This document shows positions 52,143 through 61,474 of a stretch of DNA of 64,000 nucleotides, one piece after another (position 1 is the stretch's first letter; every line of letters begins with the position of its first letter). The position numbers were made by a program, and so were the translations under genes. Under the pieces are notes generated by a model. The model did no database searches. It worked only from the letters and a program-made list of their open reading frames with translations, and was not told where the DNA came from. Origin of the DNA: Sulfurospirillum cavolei (GTDB taxonomy: Bacteria; Campylobacterota; Campylobacteria; Campylobacterales; Sulfurospirillaceae); the NCBI RefSeq assembly GCF_000813325.1, contig NZ_BBQE01000001.1; one strand, 5' to 3'.

Positions 52143-53180
52143 TTATTTCCCTTTTGCTGCTTGAATCGAGTTGATATAACGATACGCTTTTGGCATCGCG
52201 ATACCTTGCGGAAGATGATAACGCAATGCATATAAAACCCCTTCAAAATCGTCAAAGAGGTAATTGGCCATACTGCCCGGAATCGGATTGATTTCGTTGA
52301 GGTAAACTTCATCGTCGATCACAAAAAAATCACAGCGAATCAATGCGCCGATAAACAAAGGATCGTAAAGTCGTTTAAACGCTTCGCGAATCGCTTGTTC
52401 GAGCCGCTCGTCGATTATGGCTTCGTTGACGCGCTTGGTGCGCGAAAAATCGAGGTATTTTTTGTCAAAATCCAAAAATTCCTCTTTTTGAGGCTCTTCG
52501 ATGATTGAAAAAATAAAATCGTCGGCTTTGCATCCCGCTAAATTAAACTCTTTAACCCCTTTTTTAAACGGTTCGATCAGCACGGTATCGTCGAACTCAT
52601 ACGCAACGTCCAAGGCATATGAAAGCTCTTTTTCCTCTTTCACGACGCTGATACCGATAGAACTTCCCAAACGAAGCGGCTTGACGATAAACGGATACTC
52701 GATGCGAATCGGCATCGGAGAATCTTTGCGCAGCACTTGGTAGTCAAGCACGTTTACGCCGACTTCTTGCGCATAGAGTTTGGTAAAGAGCTTGTTATAG
52801 CTGATCGCACAGCCCTCGGTTCGAGGACCGATAAACGGAACGCCGAAAAAGGTAAGCATCGAGCTGAGTGTTCCGTCTTCGCCGTCCATTCCGTGAACGA
52901 GATTGACCATGACGTCAAAAGCTACTTTACGTTCGCCTAAAATCTTTTTCGCGTAAAAACCGCCTTGTTTTAACACTAACGCCGTATCGTTTTTGTATGC
53001 GCCGCTACTGAAACGTTTTGACGTGATGGTCTCGGTCGGAATCAGGTAAAAATTGCGATCGTAATCGCAGAAAATATAGACGATTTCGGTTTTCGGAAGT
53101 ATTTTTTTGAGTGCGATTGCACTAACGACGCTGATTTCGTGCTCAAAACTGTGTGCTCCGAATAAAACGGCTAGAGTCAT
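52143..53180 (-). CDS. ddl: D-alanine--D-alanine ligase
   Basis: Ddl makes the D-Ala-D-Ala dipeptide used by MurF. The ATP-grasp fold is complete: LFGAHSFEHEISVVSA at the start, VNLVHGMDGEDGTL, FIVKPLRLGSSIGISVVK, and the metal ligands in NEINPIPGSMANYLFDDF; the length is 345 aa. In the vancomycin-related Y/F specificity position no reading can be made with confidence. It lies 14 bp after ruvA and before the Phd-like gene. Confidence 0.96.
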   Translation of the reverse strand: MTLAVLFGAHSFEHEISVVSAIALKKILPKTEIVYIFCDYDRNFYLIPTETITSKRFSSGAYKNDTALVLKQGGFYAKKILGERKVAFDVMVNLVHGMDGEDGTLSSMLTFFGVPFIGPRTEGCAISYNKLFTKLYAQEVGVNVLDYQVLRKDSPMPIRIEYPFIVKPLRLGSSIGISVVKEEKELSYALDVAYEFDDTVLIEPFKKGVKEFNLAGCKADDFIFSIIEEPQKEEFLDFDKKYLDFSRTKRVNEAIIDERLEQAIREAFKRLYDPLFIGALIRCDFFVIDDEVYLNEINPIPGSMANYLFDDFEGVLYALRYHLPQGIAMPKAYRYINSIQAAKGK

Positions 53181-53194
53181 AAAGTATCCTTCTT

Positions 53195-53752
53195 TTAACT
53201 AAGCTTGCGTAAAGCTTCTTTGATAAGTGTTTGCGTATCGCCGCTTGGAAGAGAACCTAAAGCTTTTTTGATCGCGTCTTTTTTAAAACCCAAACTTTCC
53301 AAAGCCATGGTCGCTTCCAACATACTGCCGCCGCTGCTCTCCTCATCGGATAAGTGAAGCGAAAAGTCGCTCAATTCGACCAAAATACGTTTGGCACTTT
53401 TAGGCCCGATGCCGGGAACTTTTTGAAACGCGTGAACGTTTTGACTGAGTAACGCTTGCGTAAAATCGTCCGGACTCAACGTTGAACAGACCGCAAGCGC
53501 GGTTGAGGGACCGATGCCGTTTAGTTTGATTAAGGTGTCAAAAACTTTTTTTTCGTTTTCATCGACGAAACCGTAAAGGCTATGTTGATCTTCGCGAATA
53601 ATTTGCGTGACATGTAAGCTGATTGCGTCCGAGGTAATCTTACCGAGGCTAAACAACGAAATAAAGACTTTATACGTGATACCCGAAGCGATTTTGAGGT
53701 GCAGCGCGGTGATCTCTTTTTTGACAATTTTTCCTTCAATACCTACAATCAT
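53195..53752 (-). CDS. ruvA: Holliday junction helicase subunit RuvA
   Basis: RuvA binds four-way junctions and guides RuvB. Domain I (MIVGIEGKIVKKEITALHLKIASGITYKVF), two helix-hairpin-helix repeats (TLIKLNGIGPSTALAV; FQKVPGIGPKSAKRILVEL) and the flexible C-terminal domain III (ALESLGFKKDAIKKAL) are all seen in 185 residues. It overlaps fapA by four bases; ruvB and ruvC are elsewhere. Confidence 0.97.
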   Translation of the reverse strand: MIVGIEGKIVKKEITALHLKIASGITYKVFISLFSLGKITSDAISLHVTQIIREDQHSLYGFVDENEKKVFDTLIKLNGIGPSTALAVCSTLSPDDFTQALLSQNVHAFQKVPGIGPKSAKRILVELSDFSLHLSDEESSGGSMLEATMALESLGFKKDAIKKALGSLPSGDTQTLIKEALRKLS

Positions 53753-55677
53753 TTGCTGCTATACTCGCTTGAACGTATAATTTTTTGCTCGCCGTTACCT
53801 AAGTCTTTGAGCGTAATTTCGCGTGAAATTTCATGCTCTTTGGGGTTATACGTCACGTCTTTAGGCGGCGAAATCAGTTTAAATTTCACTTCGTTAAACT
53901 CTTTCCATGCGGAATGATTGATAATTTTAGCCGAAAAAACTTTGTTTTGTACTTTATTGAGGTCTTCACGAAACTCTTGAAGCTCTTCTTTTTTGTCTTT
54001 AAAGGTTTGCAAAACCGTATTGTAATCCAACACTTTTTCCTGAAAATCTTTAATTTTCGCAAAAAGCGTGACGGGAGGTTCGACGCCGTTTCGTTTCAAC
54101 TCTAAAATTTTGTCTTTGACCATTTCCGCCATCGGTTTGTTCTTATCGATGTACTCTTTTTTGGCACTGAGTTGTCTTGGATATGCTTTGAGCTCTTCTT
54201 CAAGTTTTTCGATTTTACGATTGATCGAAGCAATCATTTCGTTAAACTCTTTGGTAACGCTCGGATCGATAATCAGCTTGTTATTATTGCCCTTGAGCTC
54301 TTGGATCTCAATCACTTCCGAGGCCGTAATCTTCCCGTTGGAGATGAGATTTTCGATTTTTACGATCTTGGCATTAATTTCGCCGCCGATCATCTGTTTG
54401 ACATGTACCGTATCGGCGATAACTTTACCGCCTTCCAAACGATCGATCTGGACGTCTTGCCCGTTGGCTTCGCCTCGATGCACCGCGATGATGATTTTAT
54501 CGGCTTCGATCACGGCACTTTGATGCGTCTGTCCGCCGATTTCGGCCAGTTTAGCTTTAATTTTGGCACCGCTTCCGATGTTGCCTTGAACGTGGACTTC
54601 GGAAGTCTCAACGCTCATACCCGCACCGATAGCGTCTTTTAAAATGTCTTTTTCTTTGATGTTTATCTTGATGTTCGAGTTAAGGTTGGTATCGATCGAG
54701 CCGGTTGAGCGAAAGCTAATTTCATTGATTTCCATCTGATCTTGGATGTCGTAGCTACCTTTGTCGAAATTAACGTATCCGCCACGGTTTGCAATGTATT
54801 TGATGCCGGTTTCGTTCTCTTTTTTCGTAATGTTCGCCGAAACGACGATCGCCGTATCGTTGCTTTTTCTTGGTTCTTTGACGGGTAAAAAAGCACCTCG
54901 ACAATTGCGTCCGGGCGTTCCGGGCTGAGGCTTAACGTATTCGATGATGCATTCGTCTTTTTCGACGGCCAAAACGTATCCGCGTTTAGAATAATCGACC
55001 TTACCGTCGGATGTCTTTGCATTCATCTTTTTTTTGTAATGAAAAATGAGATCGTCGTTGATACATGGGATTTCATCGACGCCTTGGCAGACGACAAACG
55101 AAACGTCTTGGTCTAAAAATCCGTTTACGCGAATATTCGCTACGAGTTTTTTAACCTCTTTGTACATGTTTTGATCGCGAATGCCGACCAAAATACCTGC
55201 TTTAATCTTTTTGGTTTGAATATCGTGGAGTATCATCTCTTCGAGTCTTGAACTATAGGTAACGTGATGGCTTTGCGACACTTTGGCGATAATTTTCGTC
55301 AAATTTTTATTGCCGCTTAAAGCGATTTCAGGAAGTTCGATCGTCTCTTGCGTCGGATCTATTTTAAAGATTTCGACGCGGTAATATTGTGAAATTTTGA
55401 GATTAGGATTGAGCAAAAACGTATCGTCTAAAAAAAGCTTCATCAGCTCTTCGGTCACTTCGTTGTTTTCGCTTTTTTCGTCACTAAAAAACGTTGTTAC
55501 TTTGAGTAACTTAAATCCCAACTCCGTCGGCTTGACATGTTGGGCTAACGCAATGTTTTTCAGTTCCTTATGAACGTTGGTCGTATCGATGATGATGGAT
55601 TTAAACTCCGACGTTTGGCTTTCGTTTAAAGCCGTTTCGTTTGAGCCAACCCCTTTAATTTTATCAAACAGTCCCAA
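53749..55677 (-). CDS. FapA-family (DUF342) protein
   Basis: The centre (about residues 250-470) is a beta-helix-like DUF342/FapA region with repeated units such as VHVQGNIGSGAKIKAKLAEIGG and IEADKIIIAVHRGEANGQDV, followed by a long coiled coil (480-590) and a charged tail. FapA proteins are linked to polar positioning or flagellar assembly in some Proteobacteria. A TTG at 55677 (MGLFDKIKGVGS) is the likely start since AGGA lies six bases before it; a further TTG at 55707 has no good RBS. It is the first gene of the minus operon and divergent from murJ. Confidence 0.82.
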   Translation of the reverse strand: MGLFDKIKGVGSNETALNESQTSEFKSIIIDTTNVHKELKNIALAQHVKPTELGFKLLKVTTFFSDEKSENNEVTEELMKLFLDDTFLLNPNLKISQYYRVEIFKIDPTQETIELPEIALSGNKNLTKIIAKVSQSHHVTYSSRLEEMILHDIQTKKIKAGILVGIRDQNMYKEVKKLVANIRVNGFLDQDVSFVVCQGVDEIPCINDDLIFHYKKKMNAKTSDGKVDYSKRGYVLAVEKDECIIEYVKPQPGTPGRNCRGAFLPVKEPRKSNDTAIVVSANITKKENETGIKYIANRGGYVNFDKGSYDIQDQMEINEISFRSTGSIDTNLNSNIKINIKEKDILKDAIGAGMSVETSEVHVQGNIGSGAKIKAKLAEIGGQTHQSAVIEADKIIIAVHRGEANGQDVQIDRLEGGKVIADTVHVKQMIGGEINAKIVKIENLISNGKITASEVIEIQELKGNNNKLIIDPSVTKEFNEMIASINRKIEKLEEELKAYPRQLSAKKEYIDKNKPMAEMVKDKILELKRNGVEPPVTLFAKIKDFQEKVLDYNTVLQTFKDKKEELQEFREDLNKVQNKVFSAKIINHSAWKEFNEVKFKLISPPKDVTYNPKEHEISREITLKDLGNGEQKIIRSSEYSSK

Positions 55678-55815
55678 AGTGTTTTCCTCATAATTCTCAT
55701 AAACCAAAAGGCTTACTTTAGCCTAAATATCGGCACATTCAAAAATAAATATAAGGGTATCTTAGCAAAAAATAGATAAAAAATTTGTTTAAACGATTTT
55801 TGGATAAAATTCGAA

Positions 55816-57225
55816 ATGCTTATTAAATCATTTTTTACAAACAGTATCGGAACATTGGTTTCGAGAATTTTCGGATTCATCCGCGACATGCTAAGTGCTT
55901 CGATTTTAGGAGCCAATATTTACAGCGATATTTTCTTTGTTGCCTTTAAGTTTCCCAACCTTTTTAGGCGGATTTTTGCCGAGGGTGCGTTTACGCAAAG
56001 CTTTATTCCCGTCTTTATCAAAACGACACACAAATCGCTTTTTACGTATCGCATTTTTGTACGCTTTTTACTTTTCCTCATTGTTTTTTCCCTTTTCGTA
56101 ACACTCTTTAGCGAATTTTTCGCCAAAGTCATCGCGTTTGGGTTTGATGAAGAGACGGTTGCCCTGTCTGCTCCGTTCGTCGCGATCAATTTTTACTACC
56201 TTCCGCTGATTTTTATCGTGACGCTTTTAGGGTCGTTGTTGCAATACAAACACCGTTTTGCCGTAACGGCGTTTTCGACGGCATTGTTAAACATCGGTAT
56301 GATCGCCGCGTTATTGTTGTTTCAAAATTGGGACCGTAAAACCATCGTATATGCCCTCAGTTATGGCGTTTTACTCGGTGGTATTTTGCAGGTTTTGGCG
56401 CATGTAATCGCGCTTAAAAAAGAGAACCTGTGTAAACTCTTTCGTGCCGGTTTTGCGCATCGAAAACGAAACGATGCGGCACTTCAAACGACGCAAAAAA
56501 GCTTTAATCGCTCGTTTTTGCATTCGATCGTCGGCAACTCGACGCCCCAAATCGTCTCTTTCGTCGATACGACTTTGGCAAGTTTTTTAGTCACGGGAAG
56601 CATTAGTTATCTTTATTACGGTAACCGTATCTTTCAACTACCCTTAGCCCTGTTTGCGATCGCGTTGACGACGGGTATTTTTCCGAAAATGACGCGATTG
56701 CTTAAAGCAAACGACGAAGCGGAAGCAACGCGGTTACTCTCGCAGGGCTTTTGGATTTTAGCCTTTTTGCTGACGACGTCGACGCTCGGCGGTTGTATGT
56801 TAAGCCGAGAAATCGTTTGGCTTTTATTTGAAAGAGGCTCGTTTTCAAGCCACGATGCGGAAGTCACTTCATGGGTTTTGGCGATGTACATGTTAGGGTT
56901 GATTCCCTTTGGGCTCTCCAAGCTCTTTTCGTTGTGGCTTTATGCGGGCATGCGCCAAAAAGAGGCGGCGGTGATCGCCATGTACGCGCTAGGCGCTAAC
57001 CTTCTCTTTTCGTTCGCGCTGATTCAACCTATGGGGGCGGCGGGACTTGCGTTGGCGGGATCGTTATCGGCATGCGTGCTTCTGTCCTTAACGATTCGAT
57101 CGTTCGGCACTCAAGCCTTTTTTGCTATACTGTACGATAAAAAATTAATCCTTTTAGCGTTCGTTCTCGTTGCGGAAGCGGTATTACTCTATTTTTTCAA
57201 GGAATTCTTACATGTACATTTTTGA
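55816..57225 (+). CDS. murJ: Lipid II flippase MurJ
   Basis: MurJ flips lipid II across the inner membrane for peptidoglycan synthesis. The 469-aa sequence has 13-14 hydrophobic helices and the family opening LIKSFFTNSIGTLVSRIFGFIRDMLSASILGA with the conserved arginine, then NLFRRIFAEGAFTQSFIPVF. A GATAAAAT near 55802-55809 may be the -10 box. It is the first gene of a plus operon to dapA and overlaps cysS by 14 bases. It joins murF and ddl just upstream on the other strand. Confidence 0.96.
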   Translation: MLIKSFFTNSIGTLVSRIFGFIRDMLSASILGANIYSDIFFVAFKFPNLFRRIFAEGAFTQSFIPVFIKTTHKSLFTYRIFVRFLLFLIVFSLFVTLFSEFFAKVIAFGFDEETVALSAPFVAINFYYLPLIFIVTLLGSLLQYKHRFAVTAFSTALLNIGMIAALLLFQNWDRKTIVYALSYGVLLGGILQVLAHVIALKKENLCKLFRAGFAHRKRNDAALQTTQKSFNRSFLHSIVGNSTPQIVSFVDTTLASFLVTGSISYLYYGNRIFQLPLALFAIALTTGIFPKMTRLLKANDEAEATRLLSQGFWILAFLLTTSTLGGCMLSREIVWLLFERGSFSSHDAEVTSWVLAMYMLGLIPFGLSKLFSLWLYAGMRQKEAAVIAMYALGANLLFSFALIQPMGAAGLALAGSLSACVLLSLTIRSFGTQAFFAILYDKKLILLAFVLVAEAVLLYFFKEFLHVHF

Positions 57226-58618
57226 CTCGGCTCAAAAAAAGAAAGTTCTTTTCGAATCGATACGTCAGGGCGAAGCGAAACTATACGTTTGCGGTCCGAC
57301 CGTTTACGACGATGCTCATTTGGGGCATGCCAGAAGTGCTGTTGCATTCGATTTGTTGCGTCGCGTCTTGATTGCATCGGGATATCGGGTCTGTTTCGTC
57401 AAAAACTTTACCGACATCGACGATAAAATTATCGCCAAAATGCACCAAAGCGGTCAATCGTTAGAAGAGATCACCGCGTTTTACATCGAGCGTTACAAAG
57501 ACGAGATGCGTGCTTTACATGTCGACGATGCCGACATCGAGCCTAAAGCGACCCAAACGATTCACGAGATCATCGCGTTTATCGAAACGATGCTTGCCAA
57601 AGGCGTTGCGTACGGTACGAGCGACGGCGTCTATTTCGATACGTCCAAAGATACGAAATACCTCTGCCTTAGCCATCGTAGCATGGAAGAAGAAACCGCT
57701 CTTGCAAGAGTTGAGACGAAAGAAGAGAAGAAAGACGCCAAAGATTTTGCTTTATGGAAATTTTCCAAAGCAAACGAGCCGAGCTACCCTGCCCCTTTCG
57801 GCGCGGGACGTCCCGGATGGCATATCGAATGTTCGGCGATGATCGAGAAACATTTAGCCTATAGTGACGGTGACTACCAGATCGATATTCACGCCGGCGG
57901 AGCCGATTTGCTCTTTCCTCACCATGAAAACGAAGCGGCGCAAACCCGATGCAAAAGCGATCAGGAATTGGCAAAATACTGGATGCATAACGGCTTTGTT
58001 ACCATCAACGGCGAAAAAATGAGCAAATCGCTCGGAAACAGCTTTTTCCTCAAAGACGCCTTGAAACACTACGACGGCGAAGTGCTTCGTTTTTATCTTC
58101 TCTCGACGCATTATCGCGCTAATTTTAACTTTTCCGAAGAAGACCTCTTGATGAGCAAAAAACGTCTGGACAAAGTGTATCGATTGAAAAAACGCGTTTT
58201 TGACATCGCAAGGGATGAAACGCCCGTCGAGCCTCTTTTTCGCGATCAGATGCTAGAAGCGTTGTGCGACGACCTTAATATCTCAAAAGCCTTGGCGATT
58301 TTGGATGAAACGATTTCGCGTTTTAACGATCAAATCGATCAAAATCCGAAAGATAAAGCTCTCAAACGTCAAGCCCACGCCAATCTTCATTGGATAGAAT
58401 CGCTTTTGGGCATAGGACTTTACAATCCTTACATGTACTTTCAACTCGGCATCGTCGATGCCGAAAAAGCTCACATCGAAGCATTGATCGAAGAACGCGC
58501 CCTTGCTAAAAAAGCCAAAGATTTTGCCAAAGCCGATGAGATTCGCGCTCTTTTAGAATCCAAACGGATTCAACTGATGGATACGCCAAACGGCACGCAA
58601 TGGGAGAAGGTACTTTAA
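57212..58618 (+). CDS. cysS: Cysteinyl-tRNA synthetase
   Basis: Class I synthetase with zinc-binding cysteine and histidine residues (YVCGPTVYDDAHLGHARS, where HLGH is the HIGH box; GWHIECSAM; HHENEAAQ) and KMSKSLGNSF. The frame is open from 57170, but AAGGAATTCTTAC before ATG 57212 (MYIFDSAQKKK) decides the start; 468 aa. The start codon lies in a TTACATGT word. It overlaps murJ by 14 bases and shares one base with the msbA-like gene. Confidence 0.97.
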   Translation: MYIFDSAQKKKVLFESIRQGEAKLYVCGPTVYDDAHLGHARSAVAFDLLRRVLIASGYRVCFVKNFTDIDDKIIAKMHQSGQSLEEITAFYIERYKDEMRALHVDDADIEPKATQTIHEIIAFIETMLAKGVAYGTSDGVYFDTSKDTKYLCLSHRSMEEETALARVETKEEKKDAKDFALWKFSKANEPSYPAPFGAGRPGWHIECSAMIEKHLAYSDGDYQIDIHAGGADLLFPHHENEAAQTRCKSDQELAKYWMHNGFVTINGEKMSKSLGNSFFLKDALKHYDGEVLRFYLLSTHYRANFNFSEEDLLMSKKRLDKVYRLKKRVFDIARDETPVEPLFRDQMLEALCDDLNISKALAILDETISRFNDQIDQNPKDKALKRQAHANLHWIESLLGIGLYNPYMYFQLGIVDAEKAHIEALIEERALAKKAKDFAKADEIRALLESKRIQLMDTPNGTQWEKVL

Positions 58619-60333
58619 TGGGCGGTATGAAAGTTATTTTTAAACGTTTTCAACCTTTTTTTAAAGATTATATCCCCTACTTTGTTTTGGTCGTCATCGG
58701 GATGATTCTCTCAAGCGGCGGAACCGCTTTTTCGGCCTATCTCGTGCAACCCTTGTTGGATAAAATTTTTATCGCGAAAGACCACGAGATGTTGGCGCGT
58801 TTGCCTTACGTTATTATTCTCGTTTACGGTTTAAAAGAAGCAGGCAGGTATATGCAAGCGTACTATACCGCTTATATCGGGCAAGATTTAATTCGTAGAT
58901 TCCGCGATTTGATGCTTCAAAATCTTTTACGCTTAGACCTGTCGTTTTTTCACGAATACCGAACGGGCGAACTGATCAGCCGCAATACGAACGACGTGGA
59001 ACGCGTACGAACCGTTGTTTCCAACCTTGTTCCCGAGCTTTTAAAAGAGTCGTTTACGATTTTAGGGTTGATCGGCGTCGTTATTTATCAAAATTCGGAA
59101 CTGGCGTTTTATGCCTTGGTGATTATGCCCTTAGCGATTTATCCGCTCAGTCGCCTTTCCAAAAAAATGAAAAAAGTTTCAAGGCAGTCGCAAGAAAAAG
59201 TTTCCGACATTACGGCAAAACTCAGTGAGATCTTCAACAATATCGAAATTATCCAAGCTAACAATGCGCAAGCGTACGAGCATACTTTATTTAAGAACGA
59301 GAACGAACGCTACTTTAAACTCACGATGAAAGCGACCAAAGTCAACGAGCTCGTCAGCCCCGTCATGGAAATTTTAGGCTCTATCGGCGTGGCGGTCGTC
59401 ATTATCGTCGGCGGTAACGAGGTCATTCAAGGAGCTATGAGCGTAGGAGCTTTCTTCTCGTTTTTAGCGGCCCTTTTTATGCTCTATACGCCGATCAAAA
59501 AAATATCGGGTCTTTACAATAAAATGCAAGACGCCATCGTTGCCAGCGAGCGCATTTTCTTTTTGTTGGACTTGGAGCCGAGCGTGCAAAACGGCGGTTC
59601 GGCACTACCCGAAAAAATCGAAACGATTCGGTTTGAAAACGTCTGTTTATCCTACGGCAATCAAGAAGCACTCAAAGGCGTCGATTTGGACGCCAAATCC
59701 GGAGAAATGGTCGCGCTCATCGGTAACAGCGGCGGCGGCAAAAGCTCTTTAATGAACCTTTTGATGCGCTTTTACGCTCCCTCAAGCGGCGATATTTTGC
59801 TCAACGAGCATTCCCTCTCCTCTTTTGATTTGCATGCTTTACGCGAAAAAATCGGTATGGTAACGCAACGGGTTTATATCTTTCACGACACCGTCGCGGC
59901 AAACGTCGCTTACGGTAAAACGATCGAAGAAGAACGCGTCATCGAGGCTTTGAAAAAAGCCAATGCCTATGAGTTTATCCAAGACCTCGAACACGGTATT
60001 TATACCCATTTGGACGAATTCGGTACAAACCTTTCGGGCGGACAACGACAACGTATCGCCATTGCCAGAGCCATTTACAAAAACCCTCAAATCTTAATTT
60101 TAGACGAAGCGACTTCGGCGTTGGATTCGCATAGCGAACAAAAAATAACCGAAGCAATCGAAAACCTCGTTAAAGATAAAATCACGTTCGTGATTGCCCA
60201 TCGGCTCTCGACGATTAAAAAAGCCGATAAAATCGCTTTTTTAAAACAAGGACGCATCGTCGCGCTAGGCAGCGACGAGGAGCTTCAAAGCAGTTCCGCC
60301 GAGTATGTTCAGCTGAAAAGTTTACAGTATTAA
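58618..60333 (+). CDS. msbA: MsbA-like ABC exporter (lipid A flippase type)
   Basis: This half-transporter fuses six membrane helices (about residues 15-300) with a nucleotide-binding domain: Walker A GNSGGGKSSLMN, signature NLSGGQRQRIA, Walker B ILILDEATSALD and the H-loop IAHRLST. MsbA moves lipid A-core across the inner membrane; the substrate here is inferred from the conserved gene order after cysS. AGAAGG seven bases ahead supports ATG 58618 rather than the upstream ATG at 58600; the start shares a base with the cysS stop. It is 571 aa. Confidence 0.9.
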   Translation: MGGMKVIFKRFQPFFKDYIPYFVLVVIGMILSSGGTAFSAYLVQPLLDKIFIAKDHEMLARLPYVIILVYGLKEAGRYMQAYYTAYIGQDLIRRFRDLMLQNLLRLDLSFFHEYRTGELISRNTNDVERVRTVVSNLVPELLKESFTILGLIGVVIYQNSELAFYALVIMPLAIYPLSRLSKKMKKVSRQSQEKVSDITAKLSEIFNNIEIIQANNAQAYEHTLFKNENERYFKLTMKATKVNELVSPVMEILGSIGVAVVIIVGGNEVIQGAMSVGAFFSFLAALFMLYTPIKKISGLYNKMQDAIVASERIFFLLDLEPSVQNGGSALPEKIETIRFENVCLSYGNQEALKGVDLDAKSGEMVALIGNSGGGKSSLMNLLMRFYAPSSGDILLNEHSLSSFDLHALREKIGMVTQRVYIFHDTVAANVAYGKTIEEERVIEALKKANAYEFIQDLEHGIYTHLDEFGTNLSGGQRQRIAIARAIYKNPQILILDEATSALDSHSEQKITEAIENLVKDKITFVIAHRLSTIKKADKIAFLKQGRIVALGSDEELQSSSAEYVQLKSLQY

Positions 60334-60406
60334 ACGCGCCTTAAATCAGCCATCTTTTATGTTCAATGGGGTATAATCGCGTACTTATATGCCAAGGAAA
60401 CGAAAG

Positions 60407-61468
60407 ATGTTTGATTATGCGACGATGAAAAAACTTATGTTCAATTTTTCCCCTGAAAATGCGCATCATATTGCAGAATTTTTCTTTAAAAACGGTGCCA
60501 AGTACGCTCCCTTTATACTCCCTCTTCTGGCGGAACGCTTTTTTGTTCACGACAAACGCTTGGAACAAAACCTTTTCGGTTGTACGTTTTTAAACCCTCT
60601 GGGATTGGGTGCGGGATTTGATAAAAACGCGACGATGATTAAAATGCTTACCGCCCTTGGATTCGGTTATATCGAATACGGTACGATTACTCCCAAACCC
60701 CAAAGCGGTAATGCCAAACCCAGACTGTTTCGTTTTGTCGAAGAAGAATCGATTCAAAATGCGATGGGCTTTAATAACGAAGGCATGGACGTGATCGCAA
60801 AACGTTTAGAATCGCTCTACCCTTTTGCGACGCCTTTGGGTGCCAATATCGGTAAGAACAAAGTAACGCCGAGCGAGGACGCGCTCAAAGATTATGAGCA
60901 ATTGATTCGTCAATTCGATCGTTTGAGCGACTATTTGGTCATCAATATCTCCTCGCCCAATACTCCGGGCTTACGCGATTTGCAAAACGAAGCGTTTATC
61001 AAAGACCTTTTTGTCATGGCAAAATCGTTGACGAGCAAACCCGTTTTACTCAAAATCGCTCCGGATTTGACGGTAAAAGATGCGATCGATTTGTGTTCGT
61101 GCGCTCTCGAAAACGGTGCGGCGGGTATCGTCGCGACCAATACGACGATCGATTATAGTCTGTTGAAAAACGCCAAAGATTTCGGCGGCATCAGCGGTAA
61201 AGTCTTGAGCGAAAAAAGCTTTGCTTTGTTTGAAGCCCTTGCCAAAGAATTTTTCGGGAAAACGACGTTGATCTCCGTCGGCGGTATCGACTCGGCGGAA
61301 GAAGCGTATCGAAGGCTTAAAGCGGGTGCAAGCCTCATTCAGACGTACACGTCGTTTATCTTTAAAGGACCGAGCGTCAATAAAGAGATCAATTTAGGCA
61401 TCTTGTCCCGTATGGAACACGAAGGATTTAGCCGTATCGGCGAATTGATAGGATCGGATAGGAGATGA
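60407..61468 (+). CDS. pyrD: Dihydroorotate dehydrogenase (quinone), class 2
   Basis: PyrD oxidises dihydroorotate to orotate and passes electrons to the quinone pool at the membrane. Class 2 features are the N-terminal helical extension (MKKLMFNFSPENAHHIAEFFFKNG), GLGAGFDKNATMIK, the catalytic-serine region NISSPNTPGLRDLQ, and FMN-binding ISVGGIDSAEEAYRRLKAGASLIQTYT. ATG 60407 is preferred over 60389 because AAGGAAACGAAAG precedes it; TATAAT at 60372-60377 gives the gene its own promoter. Confidence 0.97.
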   Translation: MFDYATMKKLMFNFSPENAHHIAEFFFKNGAKYAPFILPLLAERFFVHDKRLEQNLFGCTFLNPLGLGAGFDKNATMIKMLTALGFGYIEYGTITPKPQSGNAKPRLFRFVEEESIQNAMGFNNEGMDVIAKRLESLYPFATPLGANIGKNKVTPSEDALKDYEQLIRQFDRLSDYLVINISSPNTPGLRDLQNEAFIKDLFVMAKSLTSKPVLLKIAPDLTVKDAIDLCSCALENGAAGIVATNTTIDYSLLKNAKDFGGISGKVLSEKSFALFEALAKEFFGKTTLISVGGIDSAEEAYRRLKAGASLIQTYTSFIFKGPSVNKEINLGILSRMEHEGFSRIGELIGSDRR

Positions 61469-61474
61469 TACCGT

